Assembly: GCF_001650725.1 (NCBI RefSeq)
Contig: NZ_LXVX01000038.1
Location: 124,001-188,000, forward strand
DNA length: 64,000 bases
Reading direction: 5' to 3'
DNA from: Sphingobium sp. TCM1
GTDB lineage: Bacteria > Pseudomonadota > Alphaproteobacteria > Sphingomonadales > Sphingomonadaceae
Shown here: one piece after another, positions 15,864-23,467 of the stretch
How the letters are laid out: each line of letters begins with the position of its first letter
Position numbering within the stretch: position 1 is the stretch's first letter
The notes under the pieces: generated by a model
Told to the model about the DNA's origin: nothing
Database searches by the model: none
What the model saw: only the letters and a program-made list of their open reading frames with translations
Position numbers and translations under genes: made by a program

Positions 15864-16931
15864 CTACCGCCCCTGTCTGGCGAGCCGCATGACATAGCCG
15901 ATGATTTCGGCCACCGCGGCATAATGCTCGATGGGAATGGGACGGTCGATCTCGACTGTGGCATAGAGCGCGCGAGCGAGCGGCGGCGCCTCGACGATGG
16001 GGACATTGGCGCCCTTCGCAACCTCGCGGATACGCAGCGCCACGGCATCGACGCCCTTCGCCACCACCACCGGCGCGGCCATGGCGCCATGGTCATATTT
16101 CAATGCCACGGCATAATGGGTGGGGTTGGTGATGATGACGCTCGCTTCCGGGACGGCTGCCATCATGCGGCGTCGGGCACGCTGCATCTGGATCTGGCGA
16201 ATCTTGCCCTTGATCTTGGGGTCGCCTTCGCTCTGCTTATGCTCGTCCTTCAATTCCTGAAGCGTCATACGCATCCGCTTGATGAAGGCGCGATTCTGGT
16301 AGAGGAAATCCGCGACCGCCAGCAGCACGACCAGCAGAGTGACGGCGCGGATCGCCTCGAACGCCATGCGGCCCGCAACCAGACCGACACCGCCCGGCGT
16401 ATAGCCGACCAGTTGATCGAGGCCGCCAAAGCGCGGGCGCAGCACGAGAAAGGCGACCGTCGCGATGGCGCCGAACTTCGCGAGCGTCTTTGCGAACTCG
16501 ACCAGCGCACGGGTTCCGAACAGGCGCTTGAAGCCCGACATGGGGTTCAGCTTGGACCATTTGGGCGCGACGCGCGACCAACTCAGTGTCACCCGCCCCT
16601 GCAGGAACAACGTGCCCAGTGCGCAGGCGAACAATACCCCCATGACGGGCGCCAGGCTGAGCGCGACATGGCTCATGATCCCGGCCGCGACATCGCGGGC
16701 GCCATGGCCGTCGAGGCGGTAATCATCGGCGCTGCCCCAGAGGCGAGCGAGCATGCTAGCCAGACCGGACAGGGCCGACATGCCGGCCCAGCCGATGACG
16801 ATGGTCGCGCCGATCATCATCGTCGCATGGCGCATCTCCGGCGAGAGGGCGACATCGCCCTTCTTGCGGGCGTCCTCCAGCCGCTTCTGCGTCGGGGCGT
16901 GGGTGCGCTGGTCCTTGTCGGCCTCGGCCAT
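15864..16931 (-). CDS. flhB: Flagellar export specificity-switch protein FlhB
   Basis: The product has 355 aa. A charged N-terminus (THAPTQKRLEDARKKGDVA), four membrane segments, a linker, and the autocleaving cytoplasmic domain with the invariant NPTH motif (ITNPTHYAVALKYD) at about residue 265. Cleavage between N and P switches export from rod/hook to filament substrates under control of FliK. It starts 3 bp after the fliR stop. A gap of ~110 bp and a promoter-like box separate it from flgI. Confidence 0.96.
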   Translation of the reverse strand: MAEADKDQRTHAPTQKRLEDARKKGDVALSPEMRHATMMIGATIVIGWAGMSALSGLASMLARLWGSADDYRLDGHGARDVAAGIMSHVALSLAPVMGVLFACALGTLFLQGRVTLSWSRVAPKWSKLNPMSGFKRLFGTRALVEFAKTLAKFGAIATVAFLVLRPRFGGLDQLVGYTPGGVGLVAGRMAFEAIRAVTLLVVLLAVADFLYQNRAFIKRMRMTLQELKDEHKQSEGDPKIKGKIRQIQMQRARRRMMAAVPEASVIITNPTHYAVALKYDHGAMAAPVVVAKGVDAVALRIREVAKGANVPIVEAPPLARALYATVEIDRPIPIEHYAAVAEIIGYVMRLARQGR

Positions 16932-16934
16932 GGG

Positions 16935-17690
16935 TCAAAAGCTCCAGCCGCTGGCCATGAAATCGCCCATGGCAGTGGCGAAGCCGGTCAGCATCGTGCC
17001 CCCGACCATCGCCAACAGCGAAAGGCCAAGCAGCAGGTTGAGCGGCTGGGTGATGAAAAAGACCTGGATCGCGGGCGCCACGCGGGCGGCGAGGCCAAGG
17101 CCCAGGTTGAAGATCACGCCATAGAGGATCAACGGCGCGGCAAGGCTGACGCCCAGCCCGGTCGCCTGCCCCAGCACGCCCACCGCCAGCATGGCGAAAT
17201 CCCGTGCCGGTGCCAGACCTCCCACCGGAAACAGGGCGTAGCTGTTGACGATCGAGGCGATCCACAGATGATGGACACCCAGCGCCATGCAAACGATCAC
17301 CGCAGCGAGGCCGATAAGGCGCGCGAGCAGCGGCGACTGGCCGCCTAGGGACGGATCGGCCACCAGCGCGGAAGCAAGGCCGATCTGCATACTGGCGATG
17401 GAGCCGGCCATGGCCGCCGCGCTGAACAGCATCTTGACGATCATGCCCATGGCGATGCCGACCAGCATTTCGGCGATGATAATGATCGGCAGAACCGCCT
17501 GCGATGCGGCTAGCGGGGCGATCTTCGGGCCGAGGAGACCATAGAGGCCGAGGGAAAAGCCCAGGGCCATGACCAGCCGGATCTGCGGAGGCACGGTTTC
17601 CTCCGAAAAGGCGGGGAGCAGCATCAATACCGCCCCCACCCGCGCGAAGAGGATCAGGAACGTCGCCGCATCGATGGGAATCTGGTCCAT
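16935..17690 (-). CDS. fliR: Flagellar export gate protein FliR
   Basis: The product has 251 aa and is highly hydrophobic, with about six membrane segments. The N-terminus (DAATFLILFARVGAVLMLLPAF, PPQIRLVMALGFSLGL) is typical of FliR/SpaR. It forms the FliPQR export channel with FliP and FliQ. fliQ ends 4 bp upstream and flhB begins 3 bp downstream. Confidence 0.95.
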   Translation of the reverse strand: MDQIPIDAATFLILFARVGAVLMLLPAFSEETVPPQIRLVMALGFSLGLYGLLGPKIAPLAASQAVLPIIIIAEMLVGIAMGMIVKMLFSAAAMAGSIASMQIGLASALVADPSLGGQSPLLARLIGLAAVIVCMALGVHHLWIASIVNSYALFPVGGLAPARDFAMLAVGVLGQATGLGVSLAAPLILYGVIFNLGLGLAARVAPAIQVFFITQPLNLLLGLSLLAMVGGTMLTGFATAMGDFMASGWSF

Positions 17691-17694
17691 GACG

Positions 17695-17958
17695 CTATCC
17701 GTGGACGATGGCGTCGGCGATGCGGTCCATGAAGACCGACAACGCCTGGCCGATCATCGGCAGGCTGAGCAACAGCACGATCCCCAGCACCACCAGTTTG
17801 GGCACGAAGGTCAGCGTCATTTCCTGCACCTGGGTCAACGCCTGCAACAGGCCGATGGCGACACCGACGATCAGCGCGGCGATCAGCATCGGTCCCGCGA
17901 TGGTCAGCACTAGCATCAACGCGGCGCGCACGATTTCCATGACGTCAGTGGAAGCCAT
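17695..17958 (-). CDS. fliQ: Flagellar export gate protein FliQ
   Basis: The product has 87 aa with two membrane helices and the family motif ALTQVQEMTLTFVPK between them. ATG 17958 has AAAGGA 6 bp upstream, so the longer in-frame extension is rejected. Subunit of the FliPQR channel. Confidence 0.95.
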   Translation of the reverse strand: MASTDVMEIVRAALMLVLTIAGPMLIAALIVGVAIGLLQALTQVQEMTLTFVPKLVVLGIVLLLSLPMIGQALSVFMDRIADAIVHG

Positions 17959-18002
17959 GACTGTTCCTTTGTGGTGGTGGAGCCGGCATGATTGGTCGCC
18001 GC

Positions 18003-18079
18003 CGTTCAGCGCTGAGCTTGTCCCAAGCCGCGTGCCTTGCCGGCGAGAACTTTGGCCCTGCAACAGGCTCAGGCGAACG
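18003..18079. repeat. REP-like imperfect inverted repeat between fliE and fliQ
   Basis: Left arm cgttcagcgctgagcttgtc (18003-18022) and right arm gcaacaggctcaggcgaacg (18060-18079) are imperfect reverse complements. The arms resemble GTTCAGCCTGAGCTTGTC-type intergenic palindromes common in sphingomonads. It interrupts operon B in a gap of ~135 bp and could affect mRNA processing. Confidence 0.45.
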
Positions 18080-18093
18080 GGGGCGGAGTTTCG

Positions 18094-18420
18094 CTAAATC
18101 TGCATCCGCATGATTTCGGAATAGGCGCTCACCACACGATCGCGAACGGCGACGACCGTATCGAGCGCCGTCTCGGCCGCGCCGATCGCGGTGACGACAT
18201 CGATCATGTCACCCTTCCCCGCCACCTGCTTGGCGCTTTCCGTCTCGGCGACGCGCAGCGTTCCCGCAGCATCGCTCACCATGGTCTCGATCATCGATCC
18301 GAAACTGCCGCCGCCGGCCTCCTTCTGACCGATGCCGGTGGTGCCTTCGCCCGCCAAGGGCGCGAGGGTCTTGAGCGAGCGGCCGTAGGCGGCCGCCGCG
18401 TCGAGGGTTCCGATTGCCAT
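18094..18420 (-). CDS. fliE: Flagellar hook-basal body complex protein FliE
   Basis: The product has 108 aa. The C-terminal half carries the FliE pattern (DMIDVVTAIGAAETALDTVVAVRDRVVSAYSEIMRMQI). FliE joins the MS ring to the rod. AAAGGA lies 7 bp before ATG 18420; flgC ends 11 bp upstream. Confidence 0.93.
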   Translation of the reverse strand: MAIGTLDAAAAYGRSLKTLAPLAGEGTTGIGQKEAGGGSFGSMIETMVSDAAGTLRVAETESAKQVAGKGDMIDVVTAIGAAETALDTVVAVRDRVVSAYSEIMRMQI

Positions 18421-18431
18421 GTAAAGTTCCT

Positions 18432-18839
18432 TTATTTCAGCAGGTCGATGGTCCGCATGGTCATGCCGCGCGCGGATTCGATGGCGTTGAGGTTGGCCTC
18501 GTAGGATCGCTGCGCCGCTTTCATGTCGGCGGTTTCGATGAGACTGTTGACGTTGGGGCGCTGAACATAGCCGCTGGCGTCGGCGGCCGGATTGCCCGGC
18601 TCGTAGACGCGCTGGAACTGGCTCTTGTCGCCCTCGATCGACTTCACCGCCACGCGGGTGGCGCCGGTGGCGCGATCGACTTCGCTCCGGAAGGTGGTGA
18701 CGCGCCGCCTGTAGGGATCGCCCCCCGGCCTGGCCGCCACGGAATCCGAGTTCGCCAGATTTTCGGCGATCACCCGCATCCGCAGCGACTGGGCGCGCAG
18801 GCCGGAGGCCGACACGCCGATGGATGAATCCAGGTCCAT
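18432..18839 (-). CDS. flgC: Flagellar basal-body rod protein FlgC
   Basis: The product has 135 aa: an N-terminal rod motif (SIGVSASGLRAQSLRMRVIAENLAN) and C-terminal motif (NVNSLIETADMKAAQRSYEANLNAIESARGM). First gene of operon B, ~40 bp downstream of a TATAAG box and the 18883 palindrome. ATG 18839 has CAGGAG upstream; the frame extends further but without a better site. Confidence 0.95.
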   Translation of the reverse strand: MDLDSSIGVSASGLRAQSLRMRVIAENLANSDSVAARPGGDPYRRRVTTFRSEVDRATGATRVAVKSIEGDKSQFQRVYEPGNPAADASGYVQRPNVNSLIETADMKAAQRSYEANLNAIESARGMTMRTIDLLK

Positions 18840-18876
18840 TCTTTCATGCTCCTGACTGCGTGAGGCAGACAGTCCC

Positions 18877-18886
18877 CTTATAGGCA
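18877..18886 (-). promoter_or_regulatory. Flagellar promoter-like box TGCCTATAAG upstream of flgC
   Basis: A minus-strand box 38 bp before the flgC ATG. Its upstream edge overlaps the GGCAATTTTTGCC palindrome, so a bound protein would touch the promoter directly. Confidence 0.6.
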
Positions 18887-18895
18887 ATTTTTGCC
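18883..18895. promoter_or_regulatory. Perfect 13-bp palindrome GGCAATTTTTGCC between flgC and fliN2
   Basis: GGCAA-N3-TTGCC with perfect arms, flanked by GGGCGCCGGG. It is placed between divergent operons B and C, touching the flgC box and 16 bp before the first fliN-side box. One bound protein could control both directions. Confidence 0.65.
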
Positions 18896-18910
18896 GGGCG
18901 CCGGGCCTGA

Positions 18911-18933
18911 TCCTATAAAATTATTCCTATAAC
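18911..18933 (+). promoter_or_regulatory. Two tandem boxes TCCTATAAA and TCCTATAAC upstream of fliNOP
   Basis: Two plus-strand copies (18911-18919 and 18925-18933) are 14 bp apart, 35 and 21 bp before the fliN2 ATG. TTGCCG of the palindrome lies 17 bp upstream of the first TATAAA and could act as its -35 region. Confidence 0.6.
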
Positions 18934-18953
18934 GAACCTGAAAGGAGACCCCT

Positions 18954-19187
18954 ATGTCGGTCCTCGAAGGTATCCCCATTGACCTGTCGATCGTGCTCGG
19001 TTCCACCGACCTGCCCATCCGGCAGGTGCTCAAGATGAGCCGCGGCGCGATGATCCCGCTCGACTGCGATCATAATGATCCCACGCGCGTCTATGTGAAC
19101 AACGAACTGGTGGCGGAGGGCAAGATCCTGGTCGATGGCGAACATATGTCGCTGGAAATCACTCGCGTCATCCAGCGCAAGAGCTGA
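18954..19187 (+). CDS. Second, minimal FliN-type (SpoA domain) protein
   Basis: The product has 77 aa, essentially one SpoA domain: IPIDLSIVLGSTDLPIRQVL, RGAMIPLDCD, RVYVNNELVAEGKILVDG, MSLEITRVIQ. It lacks the N-terminal extension of the FliN at 3803. AAAGGAG lies 6 bp before the ATG. It heads fliN-fliO-fliP. It could be an extra C-ring subunit, like the free SpoA products of other type III systems, or a FliN specialised for FliP/FliO assembly. Confidence 0.85.
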   Translation: MSVLEGIPIDLSIVLGSTDLPIRQVLKMSRGAMIPLDCDHNDPTRVYVNNELVAEGKILVDGEHMSLEITRVIQRKS

Positions 19188-19193
19188 TCCGCC

Positions 19194-19484
19194 ATGGATA
19201 TGCTATCACTGCTGCGCATGATCGGCGCGCTGGGCGTGGTGCTGGGTCTGCTCGCGGGCGGGCTGTGGATCGTGCGCCGCTACGAGATCCGCCTGCCGCA
19301 GAAATTCCTGTCCGGTTTCGGGCCTGCCGGTGCCCCTCGCCGCCTCGAACTGGTCGAGCGGCTCGCGCTTGACCCGCGACGCTGCGTCGCACTGATCCGC
19401 AAGGACGGGCGCGAACATATGCTGCTGATCGCTCCCGAAGGGCTGCTGATCCTCGATGCCGGAACGGAGACGCCGGATGCGTAA
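19194..19484 (+). CDS. fliO: Flagellar export assembly protein FliO
   Basis: The product has 96 aa: one N-terminal membrane helix (MIGALGVVLGLLAGGLWIV) followed by a small soluble domain (RRLELVERLALDPRRCVALIRKDGREHMLLI) typical of FliO. FliO helps the FliP ring assemble. It sits 6 bp after fliN2 and overlaps fliP by 8 bp. Confidence 0.87.
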   Translation: MDMLSLLRMIGALGVVLGLLAGGLWIVRRYEIRLPQKFLSGFGPAGAPRRLELVERLALDPRRCVALIRKDGREHMLLIAPEGLLILDAGTETPDA

Positions 19485-20220
19485 ATCTTTCCTGATCGGC
19501 GGCGCCATCGCCGCGACCGCGCTGATGCTCGCCCTGCCCCAGGCCGCCCACGCGAAGGACATGCTGCCGGGCACGGGCGACGGGTCTTTGTCCGGCCGCG
19601 CGATCCAGCTGGTGCTGATGCTGACGGTGCTGAGCCTCGCGCCTGGCATATTGATGACCATCACCTCCTTCACCCGCATCGTCGTGGCGCTGTCGCTGCT
19701 GCGCTCGGGCCTGGGCGTCCAGGGAGTCCCGCCCAACCCTGTGGTCATCAGCCTGGCGCTGTTCCTCTCCTTCTTCGTCATGGGACCGACCTTCGATACG
19801 GCCTGGAAGCAGGCAATGGTCCCCTATAATGAGGGACGGATCAACGAGACGCAGGCGCTGGAACGGGCCAGCGCGCCGTTCCACGGTTTCATGCTGAAAC
19901 ATGTGCGCGACGAGGATGTCGGCCTGTTCGTCCAGCTCTCGGGGAAGCCCGCGCCCAATCGCGCACAACTGCCGATGACGACTCTGATGCCTGCCTTCAT
20001 GATCTCCGAACTGCGGCGCGCCTTCGAAATCGGCTTTCTGCTGCTCTTGCCCTTCCTCGTCATCGATCTCGCGGTGGCGGCGGTACTGATGGCCATGGGC
20101 ATGATGATGCTCCCGCCCGCGACCATATCCCTGCCGATGAAGATCATCTTCTTCGTGCTGGTCGACGGCTGGGCCTTGATCGCCGGATCGCTGGTCAAGA
20201 GTTTCGGTATGCCGGGCTAG
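19477..20220 (+). CDS. fliP: Flagellar export gate protein FliP
   Basis: The product has 247 aa with an N-terminal signal sequence (hydrophobic to about residue 25, ending PQAAHA). FliP signature stretches follow: SLAPGILMTITSFTRIVVALSLLRSGLG, MGPTFD, MPAFMISELRRAFEIGF, MMMLPPATISLPMKI. The core of the FliPQR channel. The start overlaps fliO by 8 bp, implying coupling. Confidence 0.96.
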   Translation: MRKSFLIGGAIAATALMLALPQAAHAKDMLPGTGDGSLSGRAIQLVLMLTVLSLAPGILMTITSFTRIVVALSLLRSGLGVQGVPPNPVVISLALFLSFFVMGPTFDTAWKQAMVPYNEGRINETQALERASAPFHGFMLKHVRDEDVGLFVQLSGKPAPNRAQLPMTTLMPAFMISELRRAFEIGFLLLLPFLVIDLAVAAVLMAMGMMMLPPATISLPMKIIFFVLVDGWALIAGSLVKSFGMPG

Positions 20221-20243
20221 CTTGATCCACCCTCCTATCCAAA

Positions 20244-20276
20244 GGCCCGGCGGCAGGCTGTCGTCGGGCCGTTCTT
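20244..20276 (+). terminator. Terminator after fliP
   Basis: GGCCCGGCG pairs with CGTCGGGCC (one G-U pair), followed by GTTCTTC. It closes fliNOP and faces the convergent pilZ stop at 20276. Confidence 0.75.
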
Positions 20277-20899
20277 CATGCCTGCGATTGCTGCCAGGCC
20301 AGCCAGCCGCCCAGTTCCTCGAAGGCCAGCGGTTCCACGAACGCCATGCCGAGCGCGCCATCGCTCGCCCAGCGCACACCGCCCTTACGTTCCGGCAGGC
20401 CGGGAATGGCAAGCGTCAGCAACTGATCCTGCTCCGCCTCGAAATCCACCTCCAGCCGGGCGCCGCCCTGCGAGACATTGACCAGCCGTCCGGCATGGCG
20501 CCGACCATCGCCGCGTAGTTCGGCGCGGCAGTCGACCGCGAAGCGCGGCGCCCGCACCAGCCCCTGCTCGATGCTGCGCACGGTCGCGCGCGCGAGCACC
20601 GTGCCCACGTCGACCGGCGTGTCGAACGCGATGCCCATGCGCCCCTCGCACAGCCAGCGCACGCGACCGGACAATTGATCGCCGGCCTTGAGTTCGATCG
20701 CGACCGGGTCATCGACCAGCAGCGGCACATGGACCTCCGCCATCAGACCGCCATTCGAAAGGTTGCGGATGCGGCACAGCGCCTCGCCATGCGCGCTGAT
20801 CATCTTGCCGATCAGCAGGATGGTGGTGACACGGGCCTCGCGCGGCCTGTGCGCGCGGTCAGGCGCGCGTTTCTCTGCGGACTCTTTGGGCAGGGGCAA
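20276..20899 (-). CDS. Tandem PilZ-domain protein
   Basis: The product has 207 aa with two PilZ-like halves. The first (~15-105) has HRPREARV and NLSNGG. The second (~110-200) has RAPRFAVD and NVSQGG. The R-rich N-terminus of the first half and its D/NxSxxG-type motif suggest c-di-GMP binding there; the second half is more degenerate. TTG start at 20899 with AAAGGAG 7 bp upstream. Last gene of the motor/chemotaxis operon, after motB and fliL. A YcgR-like brake on the motor is plausible but inferred. Confidence 0.82.
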   Translation of the reverse strand: MPLPKESAEKRAPDRAHRPREARVTTILLIGKMISAHGEALCRIRNLSNGGLMAEVHVPLLVDDPVAIELKAGDQLSGRVRWLCEGRMGIAFDTPVDVGTVLARATVRSIEQGLVRAPRFAVDCRAELRGDGRRHAGRLVNVSQGGARLEVDFEAEQDQLLTLAIPGLPERKGGVRWASDGALGMAFVEPLAFEELGGWLAWQQSQA

Positions 20900-20919
20900 G
20901 ATCGTCTCCTTTCCTGTTC

Positions 20920-21345
20920 CTAAACGGGCGACGCCTGCGTCACAGCCACGCCACGAACGATGTCGGGACCGTAAATTTCACGCGCAGCGTCCATGACCAC
21001 CTTCCGAAAGGCTGCGACACCCGGGATCAACCCGTCAGGGCCGCTGGCCAGGGGCGTGCGATAGGTACGCATGTTCACCGCATTCAGCAGTAACGGCAGT
21101 TTCGCTTTCACCAATTCCCCCTGTCCCTGAGAGACTTCCAGCTGTATATCGAAAGACGTATAACCCGAAAGTCGACCATCTGGAAAGACAAGTGGCGCCA
21201 TTATGGCTCCTGTAGGAACAAATTCCGTCTCGATTACAGCGGGACGGCGCTCCTGAGGCCGGATCATGCCGACGCCATAGGCACTCGCCCCGCCCACGCC
21301 GACCCCCAATATCAGGGCGATCAGCGCACCTGCGATTATCTTCAT
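20920..21345 (-). CDS. FliL-like basal-body-associated protein
   Basis: The product has 141 aa: one N-terminal membrane helix (~5-27), then a periplasmic domain (APLVFPDGRLSGYTSFDIQLEVSQG; LPLLLNAVNMRTY; FRKVVMDAAREIYGPDIVRGVAV). Size, topology and location next to motB fit the FliL family, which stabilises stators. Conservation is weak, so the name is tentative. GGAGGA precedes the ATG. Confidence 0.62.
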   Translation of the reverse strand: MKIIAGALIALILGVGVGGASAYGVGMIRPQERRPAVIETEFVPTGAIMAPLVFPDGRLSGYTSFDIQLEVSQGQGELVKAKLPLLLNAVNMRTYRTPLASGPDGLIPGVAAFRKVVMDAAREIYGPDIVRGVAVTQASPV

Positions 21346-21360
21346 CGCCCTTCCTCCCGG

Positions 21361-22224
21361 TCAGAATTTGAAACTGGCGTCGCGGGGCAACGCCGACGGC
21401 GCGGCCAGGACGACGATCGTGATGCGGCGGTTTTCCGGCAGGTCCGGACGATCGGGATAGACTGGCTCGGTTCCCGCCTTCGCTACCACTTCGCCGAAGC
21501 GATCGGGCGTCAACCCGGCGGCGACCATGGCGGAGCGGGCGGCAAGCGCGCGCTGGGCGGACAGCAGCCAGTTCGCGTCGCTCTGTCCGCCTGTGCTGTC
21601 GGTATGCCCCTCGATCGCGATCTGCGCCTTGGTTCCCGCCAGTTTGCCAGCAACTTTCGCCAGCATGTCCCGCGCGAAATCGTTGAGCTGCGCGGTGCTG
21701 CCGCGAAACATGGATCGCTTGGCGCTGTCGACCAGATGGATGCGCAGCCCGTCCCGGCTCTGTTCGACATCGACGTTGCGCCTCGCATCGACGGCGGTGA
21801 TCGGTGGTTCTATCGACAGGCGCATCTCTTCGGCAAGGACCCGTAAAGCCGCTTCGGGCACTTCGGCCGTGCCGCCCCGGGACGCGCCCTTGACACCGGC
21901 CTCCGCCGACGGTTCGCCCACAGGATCGCTGTCCGCCGCCTGCGCATGACGCGAATGACCGCCGAGCCCCGGCTGCGCGCCTGGCAGCGATGTCAGGGTC
22001 GTCGCCGGCGAATCCTTGGCCGATACCGGCGAAAAATAGTCGGCCAGCCCCTTCAACTGCGCCTTGTCAGGATTGGCCAGCAGCCACAGCAGCATGAAGA
22101 AAGCCATCATCGCCGTCACGAAGTCGGCATAGGCGACCTTCCAGGCGCCGCCATGATGGCCGCCATGCGCTGCCTTCTTGACCTTCCGGATAATGATCGT
22201 CGGTTCGCCGCCGCCGCTGCTCAT
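21361..22224 (-). CDS. motB: Flagellar stator protein MotB
   Basis: The product has 287 aa. A cytoplasmic lead (IIRKVKKAAHGGHHG) precedes a single membrane helix beginning YADFVTAMMAFFMLLWLL, which contains the proton-carrying Asp. The plug/linker and an OmpA-like peptidoglycan-binding domain follow (IAIEGHTDSTG; NRRITIVVL). The Asp in YADF and proton-type MotA imply a proton-driven stator. motA is ~6 kb upstream at the head of the same operon, an unusual separation. Confidence 0.94.
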   Translation of the reverse strand: MSSGGGEPTIIIRKVKKAAHGGHHGGAWKVAYADFVTAMMAFFMLLWLLANPDKAQLKGLADYFSPVSAKDSPATTLTSLPGAQPGLGGHSRHAQAADSDPVGEPSAEAGVKGASRGGTAEVPEAALRVLAEEMRLSIEPPITAVDARRNVDVEQSRDGLRIHLVDSAKRSMFRGSTAQLNDFARDMLAKVAGKLAGTKAQIAIEGHTDSTGGQSDANWLLSAQRALAARSAMVAAGLTPDRFGEVVAKAGTEPVYPDRPDLPENRRITIVVLAAPSALPRDASFKF

Positions 22225-22241
22225 CTCGCCCCTCTCCCGCT

Positions 22242-22514
22242 TCAGCCCAGCGCCAGGCGCAGGCGCTGCTGCACCACGGCCAGCCGCACGTCATCGACCG
22301 CACTGTCCAGATCCTGCCCCGTCGCCACCCGGTCGAGCAGCGTCGCGCTTTCGTCGACATGCTGGACGATCAGGTCGAACGCCTGGAGCTGGTCCAGATA
22401 GTCCATCACGAAACGCTCGTCGGCGACCAATGTGGCCGCCAATTCCTCCACGAGCCCCCGCGTCACGCGCATTTCCTGCGCCAGCGCGGCGCACAGCGCC
22501 ACTTGCCTCGTCAT
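22242..22514 (-). CDS. Small helical protein of unknown function in the che operon
   Basis: The product has 90 aa, predicted all-helical, rich in Ala, Leu, Val and Asp (ALCAALAQEMRVTRGLVEELAATL; YLDQLQAFDLIVQHVDES). I do not recognise the family. The ATG at 22514 has CGGGGGA 5 bp upstream; an alternative ATG at 22547 would overlap cheD and lacks a site. It lies between cheD and motB, spaced 16-17 bp from both, so it is co-transcribed. Helix-bundle composition would suit a small adaptor or a CheZ-like partner, but nothing shows it. Confidence 0.72.
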   Translation of the reverse strand: MTRQVALCAALAQEMRVTRGLVEELAATLVADERFVMDYLDQLQAFDLIVQHVDESATLLDRVATGQDLDSAVDDVRLAVVQQRLRLALG

Positions 22515-22530
22515 CTTGTCCCCCGATTCC

Positions 22531-23058
22531 TCAAAATAGCTCGACATCGCCCGCCGCAGCCAGCACCGGCGCTGGCCGGGTGCGGGGCGGCAGGGGCGGC
22601 GCCTCGGCGACGCTGGTCGATCGTACCCGTCCTTCGAAAGGCATATATTCGACCTTGCGCGCCTGCACCCCGCCCAGTTCGCATCGACCGATGGCGATCC
22701 CTTCGGTCTCCATGAAGCCATGCGCGAAAGCGGCATTGCCGCTGCCGATCCCGCCCAACCCCGCGATGATATTGGCGCCGCCGTAGAGATGGCCACGCAG
22801 GCGCGAACGCTGGGCGCCCCGCTGCATCATGGCGTTGATCAGCAATTCCATCGCATGGACGCCATAGCGCTGCATGTCCGCAGTGCCGACCGGCGCGTCG
22901 GCGCCCGGCTCTCCCAGCAGAAAATGGTTCATGCCTCCCACCCGCGCCACCGGATCCTGCAGGCAGGCGGCGACGCAGGAACCGAGCAGCGTGGTGATGA
23001 CGACGCCCGGCTCCGACACGACATGATATTCGCCCTGGACGATCGCGACGCGGCGCAT
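22531..23058 (-). CDS. cheD: Chemoreceptor glutamine deamidase CheD
   Basis: The product has 175 aa with the CheD core: ITTLLGSCVAACL carries the catalytic Cys, GGMNHFLL the catalytic His, and LRGHLYGGANI the later conserved block. CheD deamidates receptor glutamines and can exchange with CheY-P/CheC. It begins 4 bp after the cheY stop. The C-terminal ~20 residues are proline-rich. Confidence 0.94.
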   Translation of the reverse strand: MRRVAIVQGEYHVVSEPGVVITTLLGSCVAACLQDPVARVGGMNHFLLGEPGADAPVGTADMQRYGVHAMELLINAMMQRGAQRSRLRGHLYGGANIIAGLGGIGSGNAAFAHGFMETEGIAIGRCELGGVQARKVEYMPFEGRVRSTSVAEAPPLPPRTRPAPVLAAAGDVELF

Positions 23059-23062
23059 GGGC

Positions 23063-23452
23063 TCAGGCCAGCTCGCCGAAGACGCGCTCAATCTTCTCCT
23101 TGAGCGCGGCGGGCGCGAAGGGCTTGACCACATAATTGTTGACGCCCAGCGCCGCCGCCTTCTGCACGACCTCCTTGTCGGCCGAACCAGTAAGCATGAT
23201 GAACACGGTCTTGCCGATCACCGGATCGGCGCGCACCGCCTCCAGAAACTGCAACCCGTCCATGTCGGGCATATTATAGTCCGAGATGATGAGGTGGACG
23301 CGATCCGCCTTGATCGCGGCCAGCGCTTCGACCGGACCGGCCTTGTCGCGCACATCCTTGAACCCCAGATCCTGGAGCGTGCGGCGGATCATCGCGCGCA
23401 TACTCGTCTGATCGTCGACCACCATTACCTTAATTGCAGACGCTGCCGGCAT
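23063..23452 (-). CDS. cheY: Chemotaxis response regulator CheY (copy 1)
   Basis: The product has 129 aa, a single receiver domain: VMVVDDQTSM (acid pair), LIISDYNMPDMDG (phosphorylated Asp), IMLTGSAD, VKPFAP (Lys). Phosphorylated by CheA, it would bind the switch. It lies between cheB and cheD. It is one of two CheY-like proteins in this operon; which binds FliM cannot be told from sequence. Confidence 0.93.
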   Translation of the reverse strand: MPAASAIKVMVVDDQTSMRAMIRRTLQDLGFKDVRDKAGPVEALAAIKADRVHLIISDYNMPDMDGLQFLEAVRADPVIGKTVFIMLTGSADKEVVQKAAALGVNNYVVKPFAPAALKEKIERVFGELA

Positions 23453-23467
23453 GAACCCTACCCCGAT

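Noticed and set aside
18883..18895. Possible sigma54 promoter (GG...GC) in the GGCAATTTTTGCC palindrome
   Set aside because: The spacing from the first G of GG to the G of GC is 10 rather than the required 12, so it does not fit a -24/-12 promoter.
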